A stretch of DNA of 64,000 nucleotides from Martelella endophytica (GTDB lineage: Bacteria; Pseudomonadota; Alphaproteobacteria; Rhizobiales; Rhizobiaceae), in NCBI RefSeq assembly GCF_000960975.1, contig NZ_CP010803.1, positions 1,577,944 through 1,641,943 on the forward strand, written 5' to 3'. Below, one piece after another: positions 9,115 through 18,092 of the stretch. The position numbers and the translations under genes were made by a program. Within the stretch, counting starts at the first letter, position 1. Every line of letters begins with the position of its first letter. Below the pieces are notes generated by a model. That model was not told the DNA's origin. It did no database searches and saw only the letters and a list, made by a program, of their open reading frames with translations.

Positions 9115-9141
9115 GTATATCTTATATACCAGTTATATAAG
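9115..9141. promoter_or_regulatory. Overlapping palindromes, probable GntR operator
   Basis: GTATAT-ctt-ATATAC (9115-9129) overlaps CTTATATA-ccagt-TATATAAG (9121-9141); both are perfect. They lie 20-50 nt before the gntR start in the promoter region. The short AT-rich inverted-repeat form fits FadR-type operators. Confidence 0.6.
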
Positions 9142-9704
9142 CTCGACAAGATCCCGCAAAATAAAGGTAAATATTTGAATTTTAACAAGAAAGATTAGCG
9201 CTCTTGGCGTTCGTCAAGTCTGGCGGTGAAAAATCTCAATCAGGGACTAATCGGCGACAAGCCTGATCTCTCCTGCTGCAATCAGCTCACCCGCAAGCCG
9301 GGATGCAGGTGTGAGACGAGTCTGCGGGCCGATCATCGCTGCGCGGGTCTCCGCTTTGGCCGCCAGATCGCGCAAGGTGCGCGCTTGGGGCAGAGCAATG
9401 CCCGGTAAACCAATCGCACGCGTGTCTCGCATATTTCCTTGATCCGTCGTTCAACAGCGGCCTGACCGACGCGGCGAATGACATGCCTCGAAACATCCCG
9501 TCAGGCGGCAGGCCCGCGTATTTTTTCTTTCAGGTGAAATAGGTCGCCTGACTGGTCCCGGCAGAGCACGAAGTCGGGCACTGGTCGGCAACACGCCTTG
9601 TCTGTCCTGTCGCCCTGTGAGGGAAGCGTTGCGCTGATCAGGCGAATTTCCGTCTGCGCCTGAAGAGCTCGGTTGGAATCGCGCTGGCGACTCATCGCGG
9701 TGCG
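9142..9704. other. Intergenic region without a convincing gene
   Basis: Between the divergent gntR and arcD genes only short frames exist, for example a 61-codon minus-strand frame at 9247-9432, and none resembles a known family. The length is unusual for a simple promoter region, so a decayed gene is possible, but nothing in it can be named. Confidence 0.5.
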
Positions 9705-9718
9705 TTAACCGCCGTCAA
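9705..9718 (+). promoter_or_regulatory. Weak FNR/FixK-type box upstream of arcD
   Basis: TTAAC-CGCC-GTCAA matches the TTGAY-N4-GTCAA boxes found further right in the window, with one mismatch in the left half. Its centre is about 100 nt before the arcD start. Control of arc operons by ANR/FNR proteins is well known. Confidence 0.5.
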
Positions 9719-9811
9719 TGCACCAACGCCTAAAATCGGATTAGGTCTTTCTCCTCACGCCCGGTTTCTATGCAAATCGGGGTTGCTTTTTTTGCAGCTG
9801 GAGAAAGCATC

Positions 9812-11260
9812 ATGACCGATCAAATCAAGCCGCAGGCCGATCCGGCGCCAGAGCTTACGTCCCGTTTTCCGACAGCCTACACGATCCTGTTTCTTTTGAT
9901 CGTGCTGGTGGCCGCGCTGACCTGGATCATTCCGGCCGGCCAGTATGACCGGGTGATGAATGCGGACGTCGGCCGCGAAATCGCCGTCGCCGGCACCTAT
10001 CACGAGGTCGCTCCGAACCCGCAGGGCTTCGTCGATGTGATGCTGGCGCCGATTGCCGGGTTCTACAATCCCGACAGCTATGTGGCCAACGCCATCGACG
10101 TGGCGCTCTTCGTCCTGTTTCTCGGCGGCTTCCTTGGCGTGGTGAATGCCACGGGCGCGATCGACAGCGGGATCAGGGCAGCGATGTCGGCGATGAAGGG
10201 GCATCAGATATGGATCATCCCGATCATGATGGGCCTGTTCGCCGTCGGAGGCACCACCTATGGCATGGCCGAGGAGACGCTGGCCTTCTACGCCATTTTG
10301 ATCCCGGTCATGATCGCCGCCGGCTATGATACCGTGACCGGGGTCGCGATCATTCTGATCGGCGCGGGCATCGGCGTGCTCGGATCGACGATCAACCCCT
10401 TCGCCACCGTGATTGCCTCCAACGCGGCGAGCATTCCCTTCACCGACGGCTTGATCCTGCGTCTGGTGCTGCTGCTCGGCGGTCTGGCGATCTGCGCGGC
10501 CTATGTCATGCGCTACGCCCATCGGGTCCGGACCGATCCAGCGCGCTCGGTCGTCGCCAAACAGCTCGAAGCGCATAAGAAAATCTTCCTGCAGAAAAGC
10601 ACAGGCGAAGCGGCCGAGGCGCGGATGAGCGGTATCCAGAAATGCGTTCTGGTGATTTTCGCGGCAACCTTCGCGGTAATGATCTGGGGCGTTTCCAGTC
10701 AGGGCTGGTGGATGGCGCGGATGAGCGCGCTGTTCCTCGGCTCGGCGATTGTCATCGGGCTTGTCTCGCGGCAGGGCGAGAAGCAGTTGACCGGCAATTT
10801 CGTCGACGGCGCGCGCGATCTTCTGGGCGTGGCGCTCGTGGTCGGGCTGGCGCGCGGCATCGTCGTCATCATGGAACAAGGGCTGATCGCCGATACGATC
10901 CTGCACGGCGCGGAACAGTCGCTCGGCGGTCTCGGGCATCTCACTTTCATCAATCTGATGTTCTGGATCGAACTCGGCATGAGCTTCTTCGTGCCATCCT
11001 CGTCGGGGCTTGCCGTGCTGTCGATGCCGATCCTGGCGCCGCTTTCCGACTTCGCCGGCGTCGGCCGCGACCTGGTGGTTACGGCCTATCAGTCCGCCAA
11101 CGGGCTGGTGAACCTGATCAACCCGACCTTCGCGGTGGTCATCGGCGGGCTCGCCATCGGGCGGGTGTCCTATGACCGCTGGATCGTCTTCATCTGGCCG
11201 CTGATGCTGATCCTCCTGGTCTTCATCTCGGTCGTGCTGAGCATCGGCGCATTGTTTTGA
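9812..11260 (+). CDS. arcD: YfcC/ArcD-type membrane carrier, probable arginine-ornithine antiporter
   Basis: A 482-residue inner-membrane protein with about 12 helices of the YfcC family (C4-dicarboxylate anaerobic carrier superfamily). Signature segments are [28 protein letters not shown] and the late [16 protein letters not shown]. As the first gene of arcDABC, 14 nt before arcA, it most likely exchanges extracellular arginine for cytoplasmic ornithine. The start at 9812 (MTDQIKPQ) has GGAGAA upstream; an earlier in-frame start at 9770 lacks support. YfcC-type carriers, rather than classical APC-type ArcD, occur in several arc operons; the substrate here rests on context. Confidence 0.85.
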   Translation: MTDQIKPQADPAPELTSRFPTAYTILFLLIVLVAALTWIIPAGQYDRVMNADVGREIAVAGTYHEVAPNPQGFVDVMLAPIAGFYNPDSYVANAIDVALFVLFLGGFLGVVNATGAIDSGIRAAMSAMKGHQIWIIPIMMGLFAVGGTTYGMAEETLAFYAILIPVMIAAGYDTVTGVAIILIGAGIGVLGSTINPFATVIASNAASIPFTDGLILRLVLLLGGLAICAAYVMRYAHRVRTDPARSVVAKQLEAHKKIFLQKSTGEAAEARMSGIQKCVLVIFAATFAVMIWGVSSQGWWMARMSALFLGSAIVIGLVSRQGEKQLTGNFVDGARDLLGVALVVGLARGIVVIMEQGLIADTILHGAEQSLGGLGHLTFINLMFWIELGMSFFVPSSSGLAVLSMPILAPLSDFAGVGRDLVVTAYQSANGLVNLINPTFAVVIGGLAIGRVSYDRWIVFIWPLMLILLVFISVVLSIGALF

Positions 11261-11274
11261 AAGAGAGGTCGCTC

Positions 11275-12504
11275 ATGACCAGTCATGAACTTGGCGTTCA
11301 TTCCGAAAGCGGCAAATTGCGGCAGGTCATCATCTGCCGGCCTGGCCTCGCGCACCGGCGGCTGACGCCCGACAATTGCGAGGCACTGCTTTTCGACGAC
11401 GTGTTCTGGGTCAAGCAGGCGCAGAAGGATCACGACGCCTTTGCCGAGGCGATGCGCAATGAAGGCGTCGAGGTGCTGGAGACCGGCGCGATGCTGGCGG
11501 AGGTTCTGGACAGCCCGGAGGCTCGCAAATGGGTGCTCGGCAACCGCATTTCGGCCACTCATGTCGGCATCGGCATGCAGAAGGAGTTGCGGGACTGGAT
11601 GGATACGCTGCCCGGCGCCACGCTTTCCGAATATCTGATCGGCGGGCTGACGGTCGCCGACCTGCCGTTTGCCGCCGATGGCATGTTCGGCAGCTATCTC
11701 GGCTATCATGGCTTCATCCTGCCGCCGCTGCCGAATTTCCTGTTCACCCGCGACAACTCGGCCTGGATCTATGGCGGCGTCACGCTGAACCCGATGTACT
11801 GGCAGGCGCGCCGCCCGGAAACCCTGCTGACCGCGGCGATCTACCGGTACCATCCGAAATTCGCGGGCAAGGTCGAGGTCATCTGGGGCGATCCGCTGGC
11901 CGATCACGGGCTTGCCACGCTGGAAGGCGGCGACCAGATGCCGGTCGGCAACGGTCTGGTGCTGATCGGCATGGGCGAGCGCACCTCGCCGCAGGCCGTG
12001 GGGCTTCTGGCCGAGGCGCTGTTCAGACAGGGCCGCGCCGAACGGGTGATGGCCTGCCAGATGCCGAAGGAGCGCTCCGCGATGCATCTCGACACTGTCT
12101 TCACCTTCTGCGGCGGCGATGTCGTGACCAGCTTCAAGGAAGTTGCGGAAGAAATGACCTGCTACGATCTGCACCCCGGCGAGAACGGCAAGCCGATCGA
12201 CATGCGCCACGATAGCCGACCGCTGTTCGAGGTCGTGGCCGATGCGATGGGCTTCAGGCGGCTGAAGGTCATTCCCACCGGCGGCAGCGATCCATTCGAA
12301 CAGTCGCGCGAACAATGGAACGACGGCAACAATGTGCTGGCGCTGAGACCCGGCGTGGTCATGGGCTATGACCGCAACGACGACACCAATGCGGCGCTGC
12401 GCGCCGAAGGCATAGAGGTGATCGAGCTGCCGGGCGCGGAACTCGGACGCGGGCGTGGCGGCAGCCGCTGCATGTCCTGCCCGACAATGCGCGATCCGGC
12501 CTGA
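11275..12504 (+). CDS. arcA: Arginine deiminase
   Basis: It hydrolyses L-arginine to L-citrulline and ammonia, the first step of the arginine deiminase pathway. The 409-residue protein carries the complete catalytic set of the guanidino-modifying family: Asp160 in FLFTRD, Glu217 in LEGGD, His271 and Asp273 in MHLDTVF, and nucleophile Cys399 in GGSRCMSCP. The ATG at 11275 has GAGAGG upstream; an in-frame start at 11257 would overlap arcD. The next gene, arcB, follows after 13 nt, so the products act in sequence from one transcript. Confidence 0.98.
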   Translation: MTSHELGVHSESGKLRQVIICRPGLAHRRLTPDNCEALLFDDVFWVKQAQKDHDAFAEAMRNEGVEVLETGAMLAEVLDSPEARKWVLGNRISATHVGIGMQKELRDWMDTLPGATLSEYLIGGLTVADLPFAADGMFGSYLGYHGFILPPLPNFLFTRDNSAWIYGGVTLNPMYWQARRPETLLTAAIYRYHPKFAGKVEVIWGDPLADHGLATLEGGDQMPVGNGLVLIGMGERTSPQAVGLLAEALFRQGRAERVMACQMPKERSAMHLDTVFTFCGGDVVTSFKEVAEEMTCYDLHPGENGKPIDMRHDSRPLFEVVADAMGFRRLKVIPTGGSDPFEQSREQWNDGNNVLALRPGVVMGYDRNDDTNAALRAEGIEVIELPGAELGRGRGGSRCMSCPTMRDPA

Positions 12505-12517
12505 GGAGAATAGAGCC

Positions 12518-13519
12518 ATGGCTTACAATCTGAAGAACCGTCATTTCCTGACCCTGCGTGATTTCACCCCGCGGGAGATCGCCTTCCTGCTCAAGCTCGC
12601 GGCCGATCTGAAGTCGGCGAAATATGCAGGCACCGAGGTGCCGACGCTCACGGGCAAGGAGATCGCGCTGATCTTCGAGAAGGACAGCACCCGTACCCGC
12701 GTCGGCTTCGAGGTGGCGGCCCATGATCAGGGCGCGACCGTCACCTATCTCGGGCCCTCGGGCAATCACATGGGCCACAAGGAAACCGTCAAGGACACCG
12801 CGCGCGTGCTGGGCCGGGTCTATGATGCGATCGAGTATCGCGGCTTCGGTCAGGAGGTTGTGCTAACACTCGCCGAATGGTCGGGCGTGCCGGTCTATAA
12901 CGGGCTGACGGACGCGTTCCACCCGACGCAGATCCTTGCTGATTTCCTGACCATGCAGGAACATTGCGACAAGCCCTTGCGCGAGATCGCCTATTGCTTC
13001 ATGGGCGACGCCGGCAACAATATGGGTGACAGCCTGCTGATCGGCGGGGCCAAGATGGGCATGGACGTACGGCTCTGCGCGCCGGAAAGCCTTTGGCCGA
13101 CGGTTGAAATCCGCGCGGAGGCTGAAGCGATCGCGGCGGAAACCGGCGCGCGGATCATGCTGACGGAGAATGTGGACGCGGCGGTGAAGGGCGCAGATTT
13201 CCTCTACACCGATGTCTGGGTCTCCATGGGCGAAGCTAAGGAGAAATGGGCCGAGCGCATAGACCGTCTCAAGCCCTATCAGGTCACGCGCGCGGTGATG
13301 GAGAAGACCGGCAATCCGCGCACGAAATTCATGCATTGCCTGCCCGCCTTCCACAACACCGAGACCAGCATCGGCCGGGAAATTTTCGAACATTTCGGCC
13401 TCGATGCGATGGAAGTGACCGACGAGGTGTTCGAAAGCACCGCCTCGATCGTTTTCGATCAGGCGGAAAACCGGATGCACACCATCAAGGCGGTTCTGGT
13501 CGCCACGCTGGGAGGCTGA
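12518..13519 (+). CDS. arcB: Ornithine carbamoyltransferase, catabolic
   Basis: A 333-residue transcarbamoylase that here runs in the phosphorolytic direction, splitting citrulline into ornithine and carbamoyl phosphate. The carbamoyl-phosphate loop STRTR is at residues 57-61, the ornithine-side motif DVWVSMGE at 232-239 and HCLP at 273-276. The ATG at 12518 has GAGGAG upstream. Its position between arcA and arcC marks it as the catabolic rather than the biosynthetic enzyme. Confidence 0.97.
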   Translation: MAYNLKNRHFLTLRDFTPREIAFLLKLAADLKSAKYAGTEVPTLTGKEIALIFEKDSTRTRVGFEVAAHDQGATVTYLGPSGNHMGHKETVKDTARVLGRVYDAIEYRGFGQEVVLTLAEWSGVPVYNGLTDAFHPTQILADFLTMQEHCDKPLREIAYCFMGDAGNNMGDSLLIGGAKMGMDVRLCAPESLWPTVEIRAEAEAIAAETGARIMLTENVDAAVKGADFLYTDVWVSMGEAKEKWAERIDRLKPYQVTRAVMEKTGNPRTKFMHCLPAFHNTETSIGREIFEHFGLDAMEVTDEVFESTASIVFDQAENRMHTIKAVLVATLGG

Positions 13520-13521
13520 TC

Positions 13522-14424
13522 ATGCTTGTCGTGGCGGCGCTTGGCGGCAATGCGCTCCTGAAACGGGGCGAACCGCTGACGGCGGAAAACCAGCGCGCCA
13601 ATGTCCGTGAGGCCGCGCATGCGCTGGCCGGCATCGTCAAGGCGGGGCACCGGCTGGTCATCACCCACGGCAACGGCCCGCAGGTAGGGCTTCTGGCGCT
13701 GCAGGGCGCGGCCTACAAGCCGGACGAGGCCTATCCGCTGGATGTGCTCGGGGCCGAGACCGGCGGCATGATCGGCTACATGATCGAGCAGGAGCTGGAA
13801 AACGCGCTCGATCATGCGCAGCCGGTCGCCACGCTCTTAACGCAGGTTGTCGTGGACGGGCGTGACCCGGCCTTCGGCAATCCGACAAAATTCATCGGGC
13901 CGGTCTATGAGCGCGAAGAGGCCGAGGCGCGCGCCAAGGCGGCCGGCTGGTTCATCGCCGCGGATGGCGACAAGTGGCGGCGGGTGGTGCCCTCGCCCGC
14001 GCCGAAGGAAATCCCGGATATCCGGGTGCTGAGGCTTCTGCTGGATCAGGGCGTGATCGTGATCTGCACGGGCGGCGGCGGCATTCCCGTGCTGCGCCTG
14101 CCCGATGGCAGCATGATCGGCATCGAGGCGGTGATCGACAAGGACGCCGCCAGCGCCCTTCTGGCGCAACAGCTCAAGGCCGATGCCCTGCTGCTTTTGA
14201 CCGACGTGGACGCGGTCTATCGGAGTTTCGGTACGCCAGACGAGGCGGCGATTGCCGAACTTTCGCCCGGGGAGGCCCGTGCGCTCGACCTCCCGGCCGG
14301 GTCGATGGGGCCGAAGATCAGGGCCGCCGCGGATTTTGCCAGCCATGGCGGCCTGGCCGGGATTGGCCGGCTCGATCAGGCCATCGCCATTCTGGAGAAG
14401 CGGGCCGGCACCCGCATCGATTGA
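13522..14424 (+). CDS. arcC: Carbamate kinase
   Basis: It transfers phosphate from carbamoyl phosphate to ADP, yielding ATP, ammonia and CO2, which is the energy-yielding step of the pathway. The 300-residue protein of the amino-acid kinase fold begins with [11 protein letters not shown] and contains [19 protein letters not shown] and [11 protein letters not shown]. The ATG at 13522 lies 2 nt after the arcB stop and the ribosome site GGAGG sits inside the end of arcB, so translation is coupled. It closes the arc operon. Confidence 0.97.
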   Translation: MLVVAALGGNALLKRGEPLTAENQRANVREAAHALAGIVKAGHRLVITHGNGPQVGLLALQGAAYKPDEAYPLDVLGAETGGMIGYMIEQELENALDHAQPVATLLTQVVVDGRDPAFGNPTKFIGPVYEREEAEARAKAAGWFIAADGDKWRRVVPSPAPKEIPDIRVLRLLLDQGVIVICTGGGGIPVLRLPDGSMIGIEAVIDKDAASALLAQQLKADALLLLTDVDAVYRSFGTPDEAAIAELSPGEARALDLPAGSMGPKIRAAADFASHGGLAGIGRLDQAIAILEKRAGTRID

Positions 14425-14754
14425 TCTTGTCGGAATATGTCCTGTGCTCAGGTGTGTAACAGGCATGCCGGAGGGTTGGCGGTCTCCCAAAAGCCCTCTT
14501 TCGACAAAGGGGTAAAACAGCCAGCCGTTCAGTCTGGAGGCTTTTTGCAGGCTTGCCTGCCAGCAGGAATCGATACGCTGCACCGTCGCCGGACGGATAT
14601 TACTTCGGCATCCAAAGAGCGCGGAAACATTGATAGCCGTCAATGCGTGTGGCGGTACCTCCGCGATCATAGAAGATCGGCCGACGCCGCGCGCGCAGCC
14701 CGTTAAGGCATAACGTGCAGTCCCGGCTCAAATGGTTAGCTGAGGAGAATGATG
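14425..14754. other. Intergenic region holding the hsp20 promoter
   Basis: About 330 nt between arcC and hsp20. No gene or clear terminator was recognised. The only defined element is the FNR-type box at 14630-14643. Confidence 0.6.
14630..14643 (+). promoter_or_regulatory. FNR/FixK-type box upstream of hsp20
   Basis: TTGAT-AGCC-GTCAA matches the FNR/FixK consensus TTGAT-N4-ATCAA at nine of ten half-site positions. Its centre is about 118 nt before the hsp20 start. Confidence 0.7.
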
Positions 14755-15285
14755 ATGAACGACAAATCCAAATCCGTTTCGGTATCGAAATCGTCCGAGG
14801 CAGGCAATGCCGTAAGGCAGAATAGTCCGGCAGTACATCAGCTGCGCAACGAGATTGATCGCCTTTTCGACAACTTCGGCCTTTTCGACTGGGGAGGGCC
14901 CTTTACCCGCAGCCGTCGTTCCCGGTTGTCGGGCCGGGAGGGAAGCTGGAATTATGTCCCCGCCGTTGACATTGTCGAAACTGGAAAGGCATTCAAGCTG
15001 ACTGCGGAGCTACCCGGCATGGATGCCGACGATATCGATATCAAGCTTTCCAATGGCTCGATCATCATACGGGGCGAGAAGGAAGATAAATCGGAAACCA
15101 GGGACGAGAACTTCTTCTTTTCCGAACGGCAATACGGCTCATTCCGCCGCACCTTCTCCCTGCCGGAGGGCATTGATCGCGACAAGATCGAGGCCAAGTT
15201 TGCCAAAGGTGTGCTGACGGTCACGCTTCCGAAGCTGCCGGAAGCCATAAAGGCGGACAAGAATATCACCGTCAAAGCGGACTGA
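14755..15285 (+). CDS. Hsp20/alpha-crystallin family small heat-shock protein
   Basis: A 176-residue ATP-independent holdase that binds unfolding proteins in the cytoplasm. A variable N-terminus (about residues 1-65) is followed by the alpha-crystallin domain with VPAVDIVETGKAFKLTAELP, the beta strand IIIRGEKED and the signature FAKGVLTVTLPK. Three in-frame ATGs occur (14749, 14752, 14755); the third is 7 nt after GGAG and was chosen. It is the first gene of the stress block and has an FNR-type box in its promoter, so induction under low oxygen is likely in addition to, or instead of, heat induction. Confidence 0.93.
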   Translation: MNDKSKSVSVSKSSEAGNAVRQNSPAVHQLRNEIDRLFDNFGLFDWGGPFTRSRRSRLSGREGSWNYVPAVDIVETGKAFKLTAELPGMDADDIDIKLSNGSIIIRGEKEDKSETRDENFFFSERQYGSFRRTFSLPEGIDRDKIEAKFAKGVLTVTLPKLPEAIKADKNITVKAD

Positions 15286-15756
15286 TCTCGAAATCGAATT
15301 TCAGTACAGATCAAAGCGCCGTTTCGGTAACACGGAGCGCCGTGCGTCCGATTGGAGCAGGTTCAGCTGAAGTCGGTGCCGGTTCATTGTCCGCAATTGC
15401 GCAAAAACCATGAGAAAGCGTGTTTCCGCATTTCGAAGAAGCGCGAAAACACGCTTCGACCCTTCGGATTGTGTGCCCGGTCCTTCGGACAAGCCTGAAG
15501 CTGGCGCAGCTTACGGAGCGAATTTTCAGAAAACCGACAAACCCGCGCTTTCAGGACATTAAACCCGCCACTCCCAAACGAAATTCGCCTCAAGCAGAGA
15601 TGTTCGTCATCGACGTATCGATGCAACAGCTTTTTTGTTACTTGGCCATATTGTTACCCATGATAGAATTTATTGCGCATAAACGCCTTGCGAGCATGTA
15701 AGGCGGGGTATTCGGTTGCTGTGATCTTCGCAAAAGATTGCAGAGGAGTGTGCAAC
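15286..15756. other. Intergenic region with inverted repeats
   Basis: About 470 nt between hsp20 and the FNR-type gene, with only short frames that look non-coding. It holds a 10-bp perfect inverted repeat AAGCGTGTTT / AAACACGCTT (15416-15425, 15447-15456) and a 22-nt segment at 15335-15356 resembling the palindrome at 34216-34237. No FNR-type box was found before the regulator gene. Confidence 0.55.
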
Positions 15757-16620
15757 ATGTCGATGGTAGCCATTCGCAATGCGCAGCTTAGATGTGCGGC
15801 CTGCCCGGCCCGAGAAGGCGGTATCTGCGGTGCTGCAGGGCCGTTTGCTCAGTCCTTGCTGTTCCTGAATTCGTTCTCTGTCAGCTATGACAAGGGAGAG
15901 ACAATTCTCCCGCAGGGGGACGTCGCAGAACGGATCGGGATTATCCTGGGCGGGACTGTCAAGTTGGTCAATATGGCCGCGGATGGTCGGCAAACGATCA
16001 TTGCGCTTCTCGGAAGGACCGATCTCATCGGAAACCCAGCGGGTGCCTGCACCCGGTTTTCCTATGAGGCGGCTTCACCCGTCAGGGTTTGCATGATGAC
16101 GCGCACGGCCCTTGTTCAGGGAATGCGCGAGGACAGCGACATCGCCGTCCGGCTGGTCGAACTGATTTCCAGACAGGCGGAGGAGGTGGAGGAATGGCTG
16201 ACGCTGTTCAACTGCCGGACAACCCTGCAGCGGCTTGCGGGCTATCTGCATGCACTGGCGCAGGTGGCGTCGCGCCGAAAGTCTGCGCCAGACGGCATCG
16301 TTCTCGACATTCCGGTCTGCCGAAAGGATCTCGCAACCTTTCTGGGAACCACGCCGGAAACGCTGTCACGGAATTTTCAGCGGCTTGCGCGACAGCATAT
16401 CCTGACGCTGGTGAGCGGCAGTCGTGTTATCGTGACAAACGTCGGCGCGCTCGGAAGGGTCGCTGGCAGCAGCGGCGACGAGCTGCAATCGATTTTATGC
16501 CTGCCGACCTTGCCCGCGAGCGAAACGGGCGGTGCCTTCGCAGACGCAAGGTCAGAAAACATAGTGACACGAAGACCGGCTGGTGTAGATCATCGCCGTG
16601 CATCGGGAAACCGGGTCTGA
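15757..16620 (+). CDS. Crp/Fnr-family oxygen-sensing regulator, FnrN/FnrL type
   Basis: A 287-residue transcription factor. Cys13, Cys16 and Cys24 (C-x2-C-x7-C), with a fourth cysteine at 98 or 112, fit an oxygen-labile [4Fe-4S] cluster as in FNR and FnrN. A cNMP-type sensor domain is followed by a dimer helix and a winged helix whose recognition helix PETLSRNFQRL has the E-x2-S-R pattern (Glu201, Ser204, Arg205) that reads TTGAT half-sites. Such half-sites occur upstream of five neighbouring genes, so it is the likely local activator. About 45 residues after the DNA-binding domain are atypical. The start at 15757 has GAGGAG upstream. Confidence 0.92.
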   Translation: MSMVAIRNAQLRCAACPAREGGICGAAGPFAQSLLFLNSFSVSYDKGETILPQGDVAERIGIILGGTVKLVNMAADGRQTIIALLGRTDLIGNPAGACTRFSYEAASPVRVCMMTRTALVQGMREDSDIAVRLVELISRQAEEVEEWLTLFNCRTTLQRLAGYLHALAQVASRRKSAPDGIVLDIPVCRKDLATFLGTTPETLSRNFQRLARQHILTLVSGSRVIVTNVGALGRVAGSSGDELQSILCLPTLPASETGGAFADARSENIVTRRPAGVDHRRASGNRV

Positions 16621-16696
16621 TTTTGCCAGGCCCCGGCGAAGGAAGGGCCCCGCAGTATTCCGAGTTCGGTGAGCGGTGCAGGCGCGGGCGCACGTA

Positions 16697-17146
16697 TCAG
16701 GACGTCAGCTTGCGGACGATCTCATCTACGGGAAAATTGACCAGGTCCTTGCTGACGGTCATCACGATGCGCGCACTGTCTTCAGTGGCGGCAAGTTCTT
16801 CGCGCAAGGCGGCGAGCGACCGCGGCGGAGCGACCAGAACCAGCCGGTCGGCTCCTTCCTTCGCGGCGATCCCGTGGACGTGTCGGGCAACCTCCCCAAT
16901 GAAGCGGCGTCCTTCGACTTCATGGTAATTGGTTATTTCAACCGCGCTTTTATGCGTGCCCCAGACAACACGTCCCGGAGCGTCCGCTCCCTGTTCATGG
17001 GCGGCAGGGTTGGGGTCCGCCTCCAGATGTTTCAGCATGATCAGTTTCGGCGATTGACCTGTCGCGGCATTTATCAGGATCAGCGCCTTGCTGAAATCTG
17101 CGACAACGACAATAGCGCCATTGGGAATTAGGTCACCCTTTTCCAT
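16697..17146 (-). CDS. Host attachment family protein
   Basis: A 149-residue protein resembling the Host_attach family, first linked to plant attachment in Agrobacterium. It begins AIVVVADFSKALIL and continues with a divergent ribonuclease-H-like pattern (FIGEVARHVHGIAAKEGADRL). There is no signal peptide, so a direct surface role is doubtful; family members are often found with low-oxygen stress genes. The ATG at 17146 has GGAGG 5 nt upstream. An FNR-type box lies 72 nt before the start, placing it in the local regulon. The biochemical function is unknown. Confidence 0.8.
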   Translation of the reverse strand: MEKGDLIPNGAIVVVADFSKALILINAATGQSPKLIMLKHLEADPNPAAHEQGADAPGRVVWGTHKSAVEITNYHEVEGRRFIGEVARHVHGIAAKEGADRLVLVAPPRSLAALREELAATEDSARIVMTVSKDLVNFPVDEIVRKLTS

Positions 17147-17211
17147 TCTGACCTCCAAACGAGACTGACGGATATTGGTGCCGATCAAGACACGAAACCC
17201 GTCTCACCTCG

Positions 17212-17225
17212 TTGACGCCTGTCAA
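17212..17225 (-). promoter_or_regulatory. FNR/FixK-type box upstream of the host-attachment gene
   Basis: TTGAC-GCCT-GTCAA is a perfect palindrome in its half-sites. Its centre is about 73 nt before the start at 17146. It sits just after the 3' end of the phosphoribosyltransferase gene, so the host-attachment gene can be transcribed separately. Confidence 0.7.
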
Positions 17226-17237
17226 TCCCGGACCGCG

Positions 17238-17909
17238 TCAGCCGGTACAATTCTTTGGTGAGCGCATGTCTCCGTGGAATGTCCCGAGTATCGCCAGCAC
17301 CTCGCCGTCTCCAAGCTGCCTGAAGTCCGAATAATGACAGCTGATTGCGTCATCCGCGCCCAGTTCTTCAAGGCAGATAAATGCGTCCGCCAGTGCGCTT
17401 AACTTCGGCGCGGCATCTGCCGGGGCGACGGGAACGGCAACAATGACCTTTTCCGGCTTCAGCAGTTTCAGACCCTTGAGGGCAGCGAGCATCGTGGCCC
17501 CCGTGGCGATGCCGTCGTCAACCACAATGACCGTCCTGCCGGTAAGGTCGATGGCTGCTTTTCCACGGCGATAGACACGCTCGCGGCACATGAGTTCCTT
17601 CAGTTCCTGGTCCCTGACCCGATCAAACATCGTATTTGAAATGCCTGCGCGCCGAATGATGTCTTCGTTGCGCGCAACCACCATATCGGGCATCAGAAAG
17701 AGCGCGCCCATGGCGACTTCCGGTGCGAATGGCACACCTATCTTCCGCACGAGTAAAACATCGAGCGATGTGTCGAGACGTTCGGCGATCTGCGCCGCGA
17801 CGGGGACGCCGCCGCGCGGCAAGGCAAGAACGACAGGGGTCTCATTTTTCAGATAGGCTAGCGCGGCGGCAAGCCGTCTGCCGGCGTCAATCCTGTTTGC
17901 AAAGGTCAA
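17238..17909 (-). CDS. Phosphoribosyltransferase-domain protein
   Basis: A type I phosphoribosyltransferase-like protein of about 223 residues. The PRPP loop VIVVDDGIATGATM is intact and the N-terminal region NRIDAGRRLAAAL...LALPRGGVPVA is typical of a family often found in stress clusters with USP and BON proteins; its substrate is unknown. The frame runs up to an ATG at 18023, but that start would lie inside the FNR-type box. A TTG at 17909, with AGGGAG upstream, matches where family homology begins and was chosen, with moderate certainty. It is divergent from the BON gene and probably shares the box at 18010. Confidence 0.85.
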   Translation of the reverse strand: MTFANRIDAGRRLAAALAYLKNETPVVLALPRGGVPVAAQIAERLDTSLDVLLVRKIGVPFAPEVAMGALFLMPDMVVARNEDIIRRAGISNTMFDRVRDQELKELMCRERVYRRGKAAIDLTGRTVIVVDDGIATGATMLAALKGLKLLKPEKVIVAVPVAPADAAPKLSALADAFICLEELGADDAISCHYSDFRQLGDGEVLAILGTFHGDMRSPKNCTG

Positions 17910-18009
17910 TTGTCGGATACTCCCTGGCTTCGGGCCAACGCGCAATTGCAGCGATCGTTGCAGCCCGGTCAGCAGGGCACGATTCAGTCGTGCGTTTCCG
18001 CCTCCATCA

Positions 18010-18023
18010 TTGATGGCCGTCAA
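18010..18023. promoter_or_regulatory. FNR/FixK-type box between divergent genes
   Basis: TTGAT-GGCC-GTCAA lies between the divergent phosphoribosyltransferase and BON genes. The centre is about 76 nt before the BON start and about 107 nt before the TTG start of the other gene, so it could serve both. Confidence 0.7.
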
Positions 18024-18092
18024 TGATCCGCATCCCTATCGCGACCACGATTTCGGTCCCAGCAATCTACGGAACCCCTCATGGAGGTTGTC

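Noticed and set aside
9226..9432. Short frames in the gntR-arcD gap as a decayed gene
   Set aside because: No residue pattern could be matched to a family; kept only as an intergenic description.
11170..12519. A 449-codon minus-strand frame opposite arcA
   Set aside because: The sense frame is an arginine deiminase with all catalytic residues; the antisense product has no recognisable features.
15416..15456. The 10-bp inverted repeat after hsp20 as a terminator
   Set aside because: The loop is 21 nt, no T-run follows and it lies 130 nt after the stop codon; its role is undecided.
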